Shown here piece by piece: positions 44,186-55,895 of a stretch of 64,000 nt of DNA. Source of the stretch: Argyresthia goedartella (lineage: Eukaryota; Arthropoda; Insecta; Lepidoptera; Argyresthiidae); NCBI GenBank assembly GCA_949825045.1, contig OX463829.1, positions 16,524,715 through 16,588,714 on the forward strand, read 5' to 3'. Every line of letters starts with the position of its first letter. Positions within the stretch are counted from its first letter, which is position 1. Both the position numbers and the translations under genes were made by a program. The notes beneath the pieces are model-generated. The model worked only from the letters and a program-made list of their open reading frames with translations, searched no databases and was not told the origin of the DNA.

Positions 44186-44947
44186 TTACACGTTCGAAGA
44201 TGCTTTCCGGTATACCATCGACGAATGATGCGTGTCTGTTACCAGGATCCGTTTTTCTACTGAGCATTTGTCTGAAACTGTTATTTTATTAAGGAATTTA
44301 CGTAGGGCATCCTCAGTCGTTTCAGGTCGCAGTCCCCACGTCTGTATGAACCTCAGGCGATCCACGGTCTGCAACTCTGAATCTGCACTCCCAGTCCCTG
44401 TTGTAACTCGGTTGGTTCGGCGTTTCGGAGCGGTGTGTCTGGAAACTACTTCGGTCCAGTTTCCGTCGTTATTTAATTGAGTCAGGTTAGTAAGATCGTC
44501 AGTCATGGTAGGGGGTTTTAGCGGTTTAGTAGGTATAGGCAGGGACGCTGGTGGTATCTGCGCGTCAATCTCCGGTTCTGTGGCCGCAACTGCTGGCGCT
44601 AGCTGAGTCATTGTCTCAGTGGCAATTTTAGCAACAGTGTTTTTCTTGGCTGCACCGCTGTATCCACCGTTGATTTTTAATGAAGCGTTGGTGCTGGCTG
44701 TCCTTACTGTACGCTGCATCGCTGCTGCAACGGTAGTTGCAGTTGCCAGTGATGCCACCAAAGGAGTTAAACTGTTTCGGGCCGTTGGAAATGATGCTTT
44801 GCTTGTTACTGGAGCACCAGTTGTTAGTTTTATTATAAGGCTATTTTGTGCCTCAATCTTGGCTTTCAGTGTACCGACCTTACTCGACAGCGTTGTTACT
44901 GTGGTCACTAACTCGCGCACTAAAATTTCGAGGGATTTTATCGACAT
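44186..44947 (-). CDS. LINE ORF1 protein
   Basis: ATG at 44947 (MSIKSLEILVREL), 253 residues, uninterrupted. There is an N-terminal coiled coil (LVTTVTTLSSKVGTLKAKIE), an Ala/Thr-rich middle, and a C-terminal part with NWTEVVSRHTAPKRRTN and VDRLRFIQTWGLRPETTEDA. This layout matches ORF1 of a Jockey/CR1-type LINE common in Lepidoptera, whose product binds element RNA. It is placed directly before ORF2 on the same strand. The C-terminus (VYRKASSNV) looks truncated compared with the end I would expect. Confidence 0.65.
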   Translation of the reverse strand: MSIKSLEILVRELVTTVTTLSSKVGTLKAKIEAQNSLIIKLTTGAPVTSKASFPTARNSLTPLVASLATATTVAAAMQRTVRTASTNASLKINGGYSGAAKKNTVAKIATETMTQLAPAVAATEPEIDAQIPPASLPIPTKPLKPPTMTDDLTNLTQLNNDGNWTEVVSRHTAPKRRTNRVTTGTGSADSELQTVDRLRFIQTWGLRPETTEDALRKFLNKITVSDKCSVEKRILVTDTHHSSMVYRKASSNV

Positions 44948-44950
44948 TGT

Positions 44951-47069
44951 GATTTATCAGTAAATTAACGTGGAGCCATTGTTGACTGCGACAGCGGATG
45001 TTATATAATCACTATTCACTTCACTTTAAATAATGGCTAGGATTTTTTATGTCATAGATTTCACTGCACTTATTCGTCACCCGGCCTTTATAATATTAAC
45101 ACTATCGCAAAGGTCATCTTCTCTGCAGGCCGCATCTCCAGGTCTTAAAACTAGGTAAAGGTGAACTATGTTAAAGATGATTTCTTCAAGCTTGAACAAA
45201 ATTCTGTGGTGAATCGACAAATAATGTGGAGCCTGTAATAATCATATTCTAGAAGTATGAATAGTTAGAACCCAACCAATTTCACAACAATAATAAACTT
45301 AATTGTAGACATAGGTTGTTGATGTTGTTCAGCCCTCCTTTCTCGTTGTGTATGTACTCTTTTACTCCTCGTGCGGGTCTCAGAAATGGAAAGTAATTGA
45401 GATACAACAATGGACGTTTATATTTAACGACTTTACAATTTGATTTATTTTGTAATAGCGAATGTAATTACAAATCTAAGGTTCAGTAACGAATGAGCTC
45501 TAGTTAATATTAACTATGTGACACTAGCAATAAGGCGAACACGCGAACTACGACGATGTCATGCGAACACGCCTGTTTGAGGTCCAGCCAATCCAAAGCT
45601 CCAAGCAACGCCACTAGGTGGCGCGAACATAGATAACTACCCTAACATCGCCAGCTACAATAATTATGTAGGCACTCTACCGTAACTAGCATAGCTTCTT
45701 TATCTTTATTTTTAAGATCTATATAATAGTAAGGTACTCCCGGAAACATGGTTTAGAAACAATAAAAATGTATCTTCCTTTCCACACATAAGTAAAGGTA
45801 CTTATTCTACATAGGTATCTACCCACGGAAATTAACTTAGAAACCTCAATCTAATCTCTTATCTAACCAGGTACCTATAGGAGGTACCTTTAACCATTGA
45901 GCTAGTAGTTCAATGCCTATATCTGCCCAATCAACAAACCGTGATATCTATCTAGACATGAATAATTCCATAATCGTATTTAATACCTTTGAGTAATAAT
46001 GTATAAATACTAGAGACGCTAGCTCGAACAAAATGTGTGCCCGGCCTCTTGACGAGAGCGGGCGTGTCAGTTGTAATAGATAAAAATCTTTGCGCTTAGG
46101 TGCGACATGCCGAAGACAAAGACGAAGTCGCCTTTGCCCAAAAGTATACCCATCGAGTGAATCCTGCCTATACTGGTTGCATAATTTTAAGCGCAGGCGA
46201 TCTATAATGTGTATTACGCGAGCTAAGCGTATTTTTTGTAAAGGATCCATAATACATAAATAAAAAATAAATAAATGAGAGAGACGGAATCTGGATGCGA
46301 GGCAATAGCATTACTTCCTCGGAATATTTCGTTAATCGTGTTGTTTTATTGAAGAAATATTGTATTTTCAGTATTTACTTGTGAAATGTTATACCCTTGT
46401 TATGGAAATTTGTCGAATCACTGCGATTTTCACATAGGACAACTGCACAGGCCGGTATTATAAAAAATAAAGCTAAGTGTTTTTTTTCTAAGGCGATCGG
46501 CGCGTGCACTCGGGAATTCTCGCTGAGAGCAAATGAATGCACTGTATGCACACTGGGCATACAACGGTCTGCCGTTACGTGGCGGCTTGCCCTCTCTCTA
46601 ATATTCAATGCTCTGTGCCTGCCATATTTTTATAGCAAATAAAAAATGATGTCTCAGATCTTCACATTTCCGTTAAAAAGCTTTAGTCTTCTTTTTAATT
46701 CCTCAGTCTTTTCAGGGTTCCAGCATATTTAATGACAGACGAAGACCTAAGTTGCTGCTTTTAAGTGAAATATCAACTATTATCTGTACCCGTATTGACG
46801 TTTTGTTTTTACTCCGATATGTGGCGGTTGGCAACATCGTGTAGTGGTATTGATCTGTGGGATATCGATTAAGAAAAGTCATCACCGGTGCATTTTTTCT
46901 AATAAGCCGGCGAGCTAGCGGATTCTTATTTTATTACTTACTGAAGAAGTACACTACACTACACAGCGACCGGCAGTCCCCGTAGTTGTTCCTATACAAC
47001 CTAAATAATAACCTAAGTGGCTGTAATAACAGCATGGGTAAGTACTTAACCCTATCGCTCTTCAAAGTC
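44951..47069. other. No recognised gene
   Basis: The first few hundred bases may be the 5' leader of the minus-strand LINE. I see no intact coding region, RNA gene or clear repeat in the remainder; the short open frames here have no recognisable motifs. Confidence 0.35.
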
Positions 47070-47728
47070 GTGTTGTGTGTCGAGTGTTTAGCTAAAGTAC
47101 CTAATCTTCATATTTCAGCACAACGTTTTATAAAGTTAGGATTTGCCATTCTTAAAAAAATGCAACAATGTTTGTACTGAAAATTGAGTTTATTTTAATT
47201 TCTCCATACAACACGCTTATTTCTTGTAAGCACAATTGAGTTTATTTCAATTTCTCCATACAAAACGCTGATTTCTTGTAAACACCTAATATTAAAAAAA
47301 AAACAGGCTAATCCTCATCTAATCTAACAATTTTCAACTGCTTCATCAAGTATGGGACACACAGGTACACTGCTACTATCGATCATCGTTTAGATATTCT
47401 CACGGAACATAAGGTACACGTGACGCGTATTTGCGTGTTGTGTGTCGAGTGTTTAGCTAAAAGTAATGTTCATATTTCAGCACAAATTTTTATATAAAAT
47501 TATTTGGATTTGTCATTCTTAAAAAAATGCATAAATATTTGTAATGAAAATTGATTTTATTTCAATTTCTCCATACAAAACGCTGTTTTGTTAGGTTAGC
47601 ACCTAATATAAAAAAAAACAGGCTGATCCTCATCTAATCTAACAATTTTCAACTTCTTCATCAAGTATGGGACACATCATCGTTTTGATATTCTCACGGG
47701 ACATAGGTACACGTGACGCGTATTTGCG
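47070..47728. repeat. Diverged tandem duplication, unit about 365 bp
   Basis: GTGTTGTGTGTCGAGTGTTT starts both copies (47070 and 47435). Shared landmarks follow in order: CATATTTCAGCACAA, TTTCTCCATACAA, ACAGGCT-ATCCTCATCTAA, CATCAAGTATGGGACAC and GACGCGTATTTGCGT. The first copy has an extra internal repetition of TTTATTT-AATTTCTCCATACAA. Confidence 0.8.
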
Positions 47729-50700
47729 TTCATTTTGTAATTTGTAGAAAAAAAACAGGTTTGTGTTGTCACTGTTTCTGGTCTACGCGACGCAGTGTGC
47801 CTTTGTACATAAGGTTTTCGCATATAAATGTTTATGTATATGGAAAACCCATGTGATGTTCCATAATTCCTTTGTTGCACACAGAAAAACAAGGCTTATG
47901 ATTAACTGTTTACCAAAAGATATTTTTTAACTGAAATAAACTAAATATTTACTGAATTCATCGCTTCGTTCCGCTTCGCTTAGGCTCCAGGTTCTATTGC
48001 GAAGTTGTGACCTAACAAATCAAACTTTAGTATTCGGACAGAAAGTGACATATAGCAACCAATACGGTTCTGTGAAACTGCATGGGTGCACTAAATTTGG
48101 TAAACATTCAACATATCAGGGAGTCAAAACTAATATTGGTAAATAATATATTTGTTGCCGAGAAAAAAAACATTACAATAGTGCAATAGACGAGCTTATC
48201 TCCAACAAGAGATCTGTTTCAGCAAACCATGGTATAATGAAATAGGCTCTTTGCTACGCCGGATTATATTTGTTCTTGATGTACCCACTGTCCTAATTTC
48301 CTATTTGACTGTCTCCTGGTGTACTTTGTACCGGCTCTGACGGAAGACCAGCGTTGGTTGCAAACCAGCCAGCATTATGCTGAGTCAGGGTCCGTTTTGC
48401 GATACACAAGCTTGTTTTAGAAATTTTGTATTATATATTAGTGTAAGTGCCTGTCTCGCAAATAAATTATTATTCTATTCTATTCTATACTTGGGTCGAT
48501 GAGCGTAATTGTTGGATTGGAGTGTTACAGCAAAACGAAGTAATATCGATCTATTATTTTTTTTGGAAAAGAGATATAATCATCTTCTCATGTGTGTATC
48601 CATAAAAACCTTTTTTTTCATTGGATTAATAGGATATTTTTAACTTCAACAAAAGAAGATAGATATGGGCGAGTTACGATAACTAAAAACCTAATCCTAA
48701 TTTAGACATTTAGATAAGTAGCGTAGGGCGACTTGTACTATATTCACTTAATACGTTTAACGTCAAAATGTATTAAAAATGACAAACTTAAATCTTAGCA
48801 CGCTATACTGATTAAGCGAATGTGGTCAAAGTCACCCTTACCCTAAAAAGTTTACAAGTAAACCGTTTCACATCTAATAAAGCAGACTTTGTTTCTGCCG
48901 CTACTGCATCAACTCTAAACTTTTTAACTCTAATCCATAACAGCCTATTCAATGTATAAATAAACAAAATAAAGCTGAAAGCGGATAATTTCCATTATTT
49001 ATGCGAAAACGTATCTTCGTTTATATTATGCGCGTGCGCCTGACGTGCGCGTTAATTTATTGCGCGTAATGTCTACTACAAACGCTCGCCGGAGAAGCTT
49101 CCTTTTGCTATTGGTTCCTCCAAATGTATTTTACTGTTGCTGTTCGGAATTCTGCGGCTTGAAATGTTACCGTTTCATCTGTTAGGTAATACACTGTATT
49201 CTTTAGTTAGGACGTTATTTCTTATAGTCAGTTGGTTTGGTGTAGTTGTTATCGAGTTTATACCTCGTTGCTTATAGGCGGTGATAATGAAAATAATTGA
49301 TTAGCAATTCTTATTTGTATAAAATAGCCATACATATGTTTAAAATTGAGTACATACATGTGATTTTACCTATTATTTACCGAGCAATAAAGTTTAAAAG
49401 TAGCGGACCCAAATATACAAACAAAAGGTGGCTCAAGAAAATCCCTTTTTTAAACGGGTGGTCCCGAATCTTGAGTTACTTTAAAGGGGCCTCTAATGAC
49501 GCCTAATGGGACTTTAAAGGGGCCTCTAATGACGCCTAATGGGACTTTTGTCTAACCTGCAACGGCGATGAAAAAACACGAGAAACTGCGACTACGAGAC
49601 GGTGTCTCGAAGGGTGTGTTTTTTCTGGGAATAAGTAAGTCCACATGGATTGTTTTACTAATTTGTTGTTACGCTATTAAGTAATGCTATCAAGCTTTAT
49701 ATTTTGGTAATCACATGATTTACTGCAATATATTTGCTATAGTAAGTAGGATAGGATGTTCAAAAAACATCATTCTTAGTTATTATCTTAATCACATTTT
49801 GTAGCAGTGGCGAGCAACGCCACGACCGCACCCCACGACGACGACCAGAAAAGATAAATTTCAAGAAGAGTCGATAATAGGAATGAAAAATGAACGAATG
49901 AATGAATTAATGGTGCCTCTCCAGCCAGGGTTCTAAACCTGTTCCGGTCTTTAACCGGGAGAGACCTGCTCATAAGGATGGACTCTTCAGTTTAAAGTCT
50001 TGCTGTGGGAAATAATTTAATAGCTATGGTGAGTTATATGTACTACCTATGGGTGGTTAATCGTAAGGATGGCAATCGCCAAAGTTGAGCCAAAACGCCT
50101 GAATCTATGGGGCCAAAATCTGTTGGGCATTGACACGCAAGTGCATGACTGAAACCAGGGTGCATTCACTCAGTAGAAACACTTCCACATACAAATTCTG
50201 CGTTAGAATTTGTTCTTTCATTCCACCCTAGAGGTCGTGAGTCAGGCTGAAAGAAAAGTATCCAGAGCCGCAAAATAAAAAAATACATTATAAAGAGGTT
50301 GTGATTACATTCCGTTCTACGCATATTTATAAGTCAAAATATTTTTTATACAGAACATATGAGATGTTTACCAAAATATATCAACTGAAATATAGCTGGA
50401 ATTAATGAAAAAAAAACTTGTTTGTCTGCAGTCTGGTGATTGTTGATATTTTTATTAAAATATTTATCCGTAGCATACTCTAAAGTTCAACTGTAACGAA
50501 ACTTCATGTCACTTTGATTGATTTTGCTTCTGTGATTTTGTGGATTTTACATCAAAAACCTCGGCATTGCCCCTGGACCTGGATTTTGGATTCATTCAAA
50601 CCTTGACCCCTTGCTCGGAATTTTGACCTGACCCGCTCATTTTTGGAATATATCGCGCCACGAGTTATGAGCGGATCCGACATTCACGATTCATCAAAAT

Positions 50701-50829
50701 ATCCCATTAGACATTATACTCGCAGATGCTGCTAATATTTTTAAATATATTTTACTGATATTTTACTTCGTCACGGTACGTTAAGGGTATACTATAATTG
50801 AATCGTGTATGTGAATCTATATTAATTAA
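47729..50829. other. Mostly unrecognised AT-rich sequence with small repeats
   Basis: No gene found. About 48290-48488 looks like the 3' end of a retroelement: a conserved-looking stretch ending in AATAAATTATTATTCTATTCTATTCTA, with the pentamer CTATT repeated. A 33-bp tandem pair is listed separately. Confidence 0.35.
49478..49543. repeat. 33-bp unit in exact tandem duplicate
   Basis: ACTTTAAAGGGGCCTCTAAT... at 49478-49510 repeats at 49511-49543 without a change seen. Confidence 0.85.
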
Positions 50830-50952
50830 TGGTGTGTCAATGTTAATTAGTGTTTAATTTGAAAAAACATTTGTTTTTTGCTACATAAATGCAGTGAACG
50901 ATCGTTCACTGCATAAATGTCGATTTAATCATGGGTATTTTTTATTGATTAC

Positions 50953-50988
<36 letters not shown>

Positions 50989-51835
50989 TAAACAAAATTA
51001 TCCATATTTTGTTGGTAACAGACAAACTACTTTATCTTTGTTCGTTTCTTCAGATCGCACTCTATTTAATCTATTTCATATAAATAGGCCTGCCTGTAGT
51101 ACGGCTCAGTTTTCCACGACCTGTCACAAACAGTCACAACACTCACCCTGAGTATTGCAATGACGTCTAGGATGCTGTGGTGCTGCCATTCTTTCTGCTT
51201 CAGTAAGGAGGCCGTTCTCTTACGTATGAAGGCATGGAATCCATCAGTATGTGCCTCAACAAACATGCCCGATGCACTACAGTAGCATGGTAGCCCCAGC
51301 AACATACTAAAAGCATTGTCATACTTGATGAGCAGGGCGTTGAAACACTTTTGGGTATAGCTGACCCATAGGCAGCACGTGTAGATTGATTGATAATGTG
51401 CCTCGAAGAGTGAGGTATTCACTGGCTTTTTACAATGTGTAATCCTATGTGCCAACATTTTCGCCCGAACTGCCAAAGCGCTGCGTTCCCACTCTATGAC
51501 TAGGTCATCCCTCAGGTACTCAGTCACTATATGACGATGGTATTTTAAACAGTTATTGAGTGCATTGCCATAGAATTTAATTTAAATACTGTGTTTATTT
51601 CTTTTGCAGTATGTATAAATTATCACTTCGACTTTGAATATTGATATTAAACAGTCATCATTCACTAACAGATAAATACCAATCTTCTAAAATATCGATT
51701 AACAAATTAGGTGTTTACCTATCATTTTTATCGATAATCGTACTTATATCGATACTTACCTCATCACTGGTTGTCACTAAAATTGTTCGCTAAAAGAATC
51801 CTACCTGTGCCGTCAAAACTACATTGGTTTCAGTT
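50830..51835 (-). repeat. LINE-derived repeat, minus copy, first part
   Basis: Reverse complement of the sequence at 60897-61575 plus 63716-64000. Includes a (TA)n microsatellite at 50955-50982. The homology stops at 51835, where the 1455-bp DNA transposon is inserted, and resumes at 53292. Confidence 0.85.
51066..51527 (-). pseudogene. ORF2 C-terminal fragment of a LINE (minus copy)
   Basis: The 153-residue reading has VRAKMLAHRITHCKKPVNTS, ACCTSLYTC-like residues (QSIYTCCLWVSYTQKCFNAL), LLGLPCYCSASGMFVEAHTD and FIRKRTASLL. I know this block from the C-terminus of insect LINE ORF2 proteins. It is preceded, in the sense direction, not by RT but by non-coding sequence shared with the other copy at 61221-61551, so both derive from an internally deleted parent. 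There is no catalytic domain. Confidence 0.65.
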
Positions 51836-52082
51836 CCCTCCTTGCCCGTGGTCCACCTAGAAGGACTAAGGTAAAAACTTATTGGTGGTGGTTCACCTCG
51901 GTAAACTTTTGCAGTAAATTAGTATATAGTATACAGTAGTACTTTTTGCTTTAAATAAGTACCTGGCCAGATGTATTTATATCATTACTTAAATTCAATG
52001 GCGTTGGTTGTCAATTAGTGTGACAGCCGTTAAGACGATCATAATTTTATCATAATATCGTATTGCTCATATAAATGCCTGG

Positions 52083-52424
52083 TGAACTTACTATGGAAAT
52101 GGAAAACGCAGATCCGTTAAGACGAGCTGTTGCAAATAAAAATAATGGATGCCTGTTTAACGGATGCTTCACTCCAATTCTATTCACAAGCCTTCAATTT
52201 TCCACAAGGCGATGTTGCTAAGTAAATATAAATTATACTTACCTCCAAATACTAGACTGTGCACCAATCACATGGATACAGAAAAGTGGGGTGCTGTAAT
52301 TGCTACCGAAGCAATTACTACCGAAGATCATTTTGACAAAGAAGATACGGAAGATATTGTTTCTATTTTCACAAACGTGCTGCAATATGTCCAGCTAACG
52401 GTTTCATCAGCATTAGAGTAAAAT
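52083..52424 (+). pseudogene. Cys-containing reading near the left end of the DNA transposon
   Basis: An ATG at 52076 and another at 52164 start overlapping frames. They give DPLRRAVANKNNGCLFNGCF (one frame) and KYKLYLPPNTRLCTNHMDTE (another). The C...C...YLPPNTRLC-x2-H arrangement suggests an N-terminal Cys/His domain of a transposon protein split by one frameshift, but I do not recognise a named domain. I include it because the residues are ordered like a zinc-binding module and the segment is inside the TIRs. Confidence 0.35.
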
Positions 52425-52489
52425 ATTTTGATATGCATTAAATACATAATTAAAATGCGATTTAATTCCTCATTTTATAAAATATAATC

Positions 52490-52670
52490 TATACCTATAA
52501 AACTCGGGTCGTAGAAGGCTGAAATTTGGAAAGTAGGTTCCTTAGTAGGTGGGAGGAAGGCGTGTAGTGCACACTAAGAAATGATTTCCTGAAATGTCTA
52601 CGGGAACGGGAAAAAATGGACATTTTAAGTTTAATGGGCGGACGAAGTCGCTGGCAGAAGCTAGTTAAAT
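52490..52670. repeat. Short dispersed repeat nested in the DNA transposon
   Basis: TATACCTATAAAACTCGGGT at one end and GGACGAAGTCGCTGGCAGAA, then GCTAGT at the other, resemble a widespread arthropod repeat (the ACGAAGTCGCGGGC...AGCTAGT type). The exact edges are uncertain. Confidence 0.4.
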
Positions 52671-52861
52671 AATAAAATAATAAATAATTATACAGATCCG
52701 GCTGTCCATGCTACACTGGACTTAAAAGTAGTTGAAATTATCGCTTATATTTTTTTTTGAGATATTTCATAAGTATAAGTAAGTATCTCAAAACGCACCA
52801 GTACGGGGATACTGTGGTAGGTAAAAAAACTAATATCAGTGTTAAACCCATTCATAACAAA

Positions 52862-53070
52862 CTTACCATAATAATTATGTTTCCGCTACATTTATTCTTT
52901 TTATACAATGCACACCTCCACATGATTGCACCATTTTTAAAAGATTTCACTTTATAGTACTGATACTCTTCATTTAACAGCACTGTTCCTTTGTTTTTAA
53001 TATAACTTAATTCATGCGACATGTTTGTTGAAAACGCATACTTATCATCTATTTCTAAAAAATATTTCAA
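52862..53070 (-). pseudogene. FLYWCH-like zinc-finger fragment
   Basis: The reading from 53070 on the minus strand includes SYIKNKGTVLLNEEYQYYK, then AIMWRCALYKKNKCSGNIII. The pattern G-x3-L-x4-Y-x-Y...W-x-C-x6-C is that of a FLYWCH finger, lacking the final His-x-His seen in full domains. FLYWCH modules are often joined to MULE transposases in insects. The fragment is within the 23-bp TIRs. Confidence 0.5.
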
Positions 53071-53291
53071 GAATTGATGGAAGTCGTTGTCAGTGTCAAT
53101 TAGATGATTTTAAGATAATGCAAGTGCTAATACATGAAAGAAGGTCTTTTAGCAAAGTTTACATAGGTGTACCACGGGTAAAAAAAAATGCCCATGGTTC
53201 ACCTAAGTCCACCTAGGTGGACCACGGGTAGAAAAAACTTCCCGTGGTCCACCCAGGTGAACAGATTAGGTGGACCACGGGCAAGGAGGGG

Positions 53292-53494
53292 TTTCAGTTA
53301 TACAAGTAAAACGGTCATATGAGCAAAGAGTGTCGCTTTATTAACTTTAGTTCATGAAAAATATCCCAACCTCTTTATAGTTACTTACTCTGAGGTACCA
53401 TAGTATTTTTCCCAGGTTCGTTCTACACGTTTGCCTTTTCCGATGCGGAACAGGCAAAGGACTTTCGTCCTTAAAGCTAAAGTATTGAAACGGT
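53292..53494 (-). repeat. LINE-derived repeat, minus copy, second part
   Basis: Reverse complement of 60720-60905: TTTCAGTTATACAAGTAAAA, AGAGTGTCGCTTTATTA, TTACTTACTCTGAGGTACCA and GGAACAGGCAAAGGACTTTC. It ends at about 53494, where another insertion begins. Confidence 0.8.
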
Positions 53495-54366
53495 TAAGAC
53501 TCCCTATCTTGAATGAAAGGAGCGTTTAGAATATTTTCAAGATTTATTTGAGAGAAGACAGAGCAAGGTCGTAGGTGTGAACTCGTGAGACGGACTTTGC
53601 GCGTTTAGGCTGCGACTCCCCTGGTGAGGTCCGTCAGCAGGAGCGGCAGCACACCATGGCCTATAGAGGGCCGCGAGGAGTCCTGATCAGCAGAGGGGTT
53701 TCAGGTCCAGTGGTGTGAGCAGGAGGGTAGGTAGGCGGGTGTACAGGTAGAACCTGCGGAGGACACAGCGTGAGGAGCGGAAAAGAATCCAGGATCTAGG
53801 GTTGTCTGCAATGCTCCGACAGACTCACTAAGGTGGGAGAGCCTTATAGGAACCTAGCTATCGAAGGCATTGCAGACAGAGTTGTAGCAGTAGGGATGGA
53901 GATACACGAGATATTTACTAAATTATATACACAGAAAAATAGAAAGGACTACGAGCCTCACAAATGTTTACATACCCAAGAGTGGGGGTCAGCAATTAAT
54001 TACAGCACATCAAGTAAAGGCAGCACATCAAGTAAAGGCCTTCTATATACACAACACAAGTTATAATCACAATTATGTAAATTAACAATTATAAGGGACT
54101 AGCCCATCGATGCAACTATGGCGTAATGAGGAGAAAAATAAAACTCGAGGATATGTCTCAGCTATACAGAGTTCAAGGAAGGAATGCGTCAAAAACAATC
54201 GAAGAGCTACTAGACGAAATTCCAAGCTTGAATTCTGAACCTTTGCTTTTCAGAAGGCTTGTCAGCCAGTAAGGTTGTCAAATGAAATAAAAAGAAGTTT
54301 TACTACAATCTATATACTTAAGTACGACTTAATAGTAAGTAGAACCTCATTCTAAGTAAACCATGT
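53495..54366. other. About 870-bp insertion in the minus copy, GC-rich at its left
   Basis: Absent from the plus copy, which passes directly from the equivalent of 54367 to 53494. The left part (53540-53800) is GC-rich. An 18-bp unit, AGCACATCAAGTAAAGGC, is repeated twice at about 54003-54039. ATACT is present near both edges and could be a target duplication. No protein recognised. Confidence 0.5.
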
Positions 54367-55440
54367 TACAGTATAGCCAAAGACATAAATCGATTCAAAT
54401 TAAAACTTTACATTAAGAGGATACCTCGTCCGTGCAAAGGTCCCGTTACTCCAGGCGGAAAGACCCGCAGTGTGAGAGGGACGGAATCGGGAAAAAATGT
54501 CATAACGAAGCGCTAAACAACAGAAAACTTGTTTAAAAAAAAACTTCGCTGTTTTGTTGAAACGATTTTTTTTTATGGAGATTTTGCGAATACATAATAT
54601 CTACATTTTGAACGCAGTTCCACATTATAAGTAGTTAGGATTTCAAAATTACAGGAAAAAAATAAACAATTTAGAGGTGTTTTCGTAAGTAAATTATATC
54701 AAGAAAATTTCATCCGATCGCGTTTTCCTTTTGTGAGAATCTTAATCAAATACGCAGTAAACGTTAACCTAAAAACCAAATCTGTAGATGACTTCACGGT
54801 GCAATAAATGGATTCGAAAAAAACCCCCTTTTTTTCGTATTACCTTAATTCGTGGCGCGATGTATACTTACATAGAATACAATATACAATTTTCCAGCCA
54901 GTTATTCGATACCGCTGCAGCTAAGGAGTTATGAAGGTTTCCTCACGATGTTTCCCGCTTTACTAAATCTACATATGCTTTTAAAACAATAACGAGTCGC
55001 GTAGAGTTCCAGTATACAACACACATGAAATTATTGGTTCAATACCTTCCGCAGGCTGAGCTGACAGGTACACATATTTTTTTCACGATAAATTCCCGAA
55101 ATAGCAAAGAAGGGAGGACACGAAGTGTGCTGTTTCAGTACGTTCAGGGCTGATTCATAAACATAATGCGGCTTTACGCAGCCTGGATGGACAGTGGTGA
55201 ATACTTGTAACGGTAAATTAGGTGCCAGTTCCACTAGATCTAATGTTTTTGGGTTTAAAGAATACCTATACCCATACCTATAGGTACGGGTATACCGATA
55301 TAATGCTCGAAATATGTAGAGATGACGTAATAATTCAAAGCAAGCTTGGAAACTGTTTATGACATGTTTTTTTAATTTGACGAACGGGGTTGCCTGGCGG
55401 ACAAAGATTTTATTATGACGCCTAATCTAAATTAGGGATT
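54367..55440. other. End of the inverted repeat, then unrecognised sequence
   Basis: 54367-54405 (AAAGACATAAATCGATTCAA) is the reverse complement of about 60685-60720, the last shared bases I could find. Beyond it I see no gene or repeat. Confidence 0.4.
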
Positions 55441-55458
55441 TCTGAATCGGAGGCCTTT

Positions 55459-55541
55459 CTGCAGCGGTTTTCGGCCAATCCAGTGCTAAGACCGGAACTA
55501 AGCATACACGCATATATGTTTCATGCACACTTACGATGTAC
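55459..55541 (+). repeat. 83-bp repeat module B, first copy
   Basis: CTGCAGCGGTTTTCGGCCAA to CTTACGATGTAC is identical to 57887-57969 in the same orientation. The adjoining module (55548-55602) is present near the second copy in the opposite orientation. Confidence 0.85.
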
Positions 55542-55547
55542 AATCGG

Positions 55548-55815
55548 CAAAGAAGTTCGGTTTGCAGGGCACACAAATGCCACTCTTTGTGTGCGTAACG
55601 TTGCGACACGAATCGCTGACTTGAATGTGTGTGCGTTACATTGGTCGTCACAGCACAGTCACAGATATTATAATACTGTCTGAGCATACAATCACTATGT
55701 GTCTTCGTTGAATATAAGACTAGTTTTTACCGCTTCCTACAGAGTGGACGATAGCCCAACGGGTTAGATGCCAGACTAATGACTTTGAGGTATTGAGTTC
55801 GATCCTCTATCAAGG
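55548..55815 (+). repeat. Left copy of an inverted repeat pair flanking the Tc1 gene, with tRNA-like end
   Basis: 55548-55602 (CGGTTTGCAGGGCACACAAA) is an inverted match to 57828-57880. It continues to a tRNA-like end at 55746-55815 with A-box-like TAGCCCAACGGGTTAGA and B-box-like GAGTTCGATCC. The partner ends with its own tRNA-like segment on the minus strand (57712-57640). Confidence 0.6.
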
Positions 55816-55895
55816 AGGGAAAAAGCATGGTGATGTTTTTTTTTAGATACTTTTTTTTAATTATTATTGATCAGACCAAATATTTATTCTAGATT

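Larger units (their letters stand above)
41822..44950 (-). mobile_element. Minus-strand Jockey/CR1-type LINE with internal deletions
   Basis: ORF1 (44947-44186), start of the endonuclease (about 44100-43850), RT (43768-42547) and the ORF2 C-terminus (42284-42078) follow in the right order leftward. The low end is a pentanucleotide array, GATAT on the sense strand (41825-41875, about ten units), the kind of 3' tail these LINEs have. Most of the endonuclease is deleted. Confidence 0.75.
51836..53290. mobile_element. Candidate MULE-like DNA transposon (1455 bp)
   Basis: The ends are perfect 23-bp inverted repeats: 51836-51858 starts CCCTCCTTGCCCGTGG and 53268-53290 is its reverse complement. 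GTTTCAGTT flanks both sides (51827-51835 and 53291-53299), a 9-bp target duplication. Further copies of GGTGGACCACGGG and its complement lie within about 120 bp of the right end. The paralogue at 60897-60910 has the same sequence without the insertion. A 9-bp duplication and a FLYWCH-like reading point to the Mutator-like superfamily, but no transposase core is visible, so this is a non-autonomous or deleted copy. Confidence 0.8.

Noticed and set aside
53833..54066. Plus-strand ORF beginning MGEPYRN
   Set aside because: No recognised domain; it includes an 18-bp tandem duplication and lies in an insertion of unknown type.
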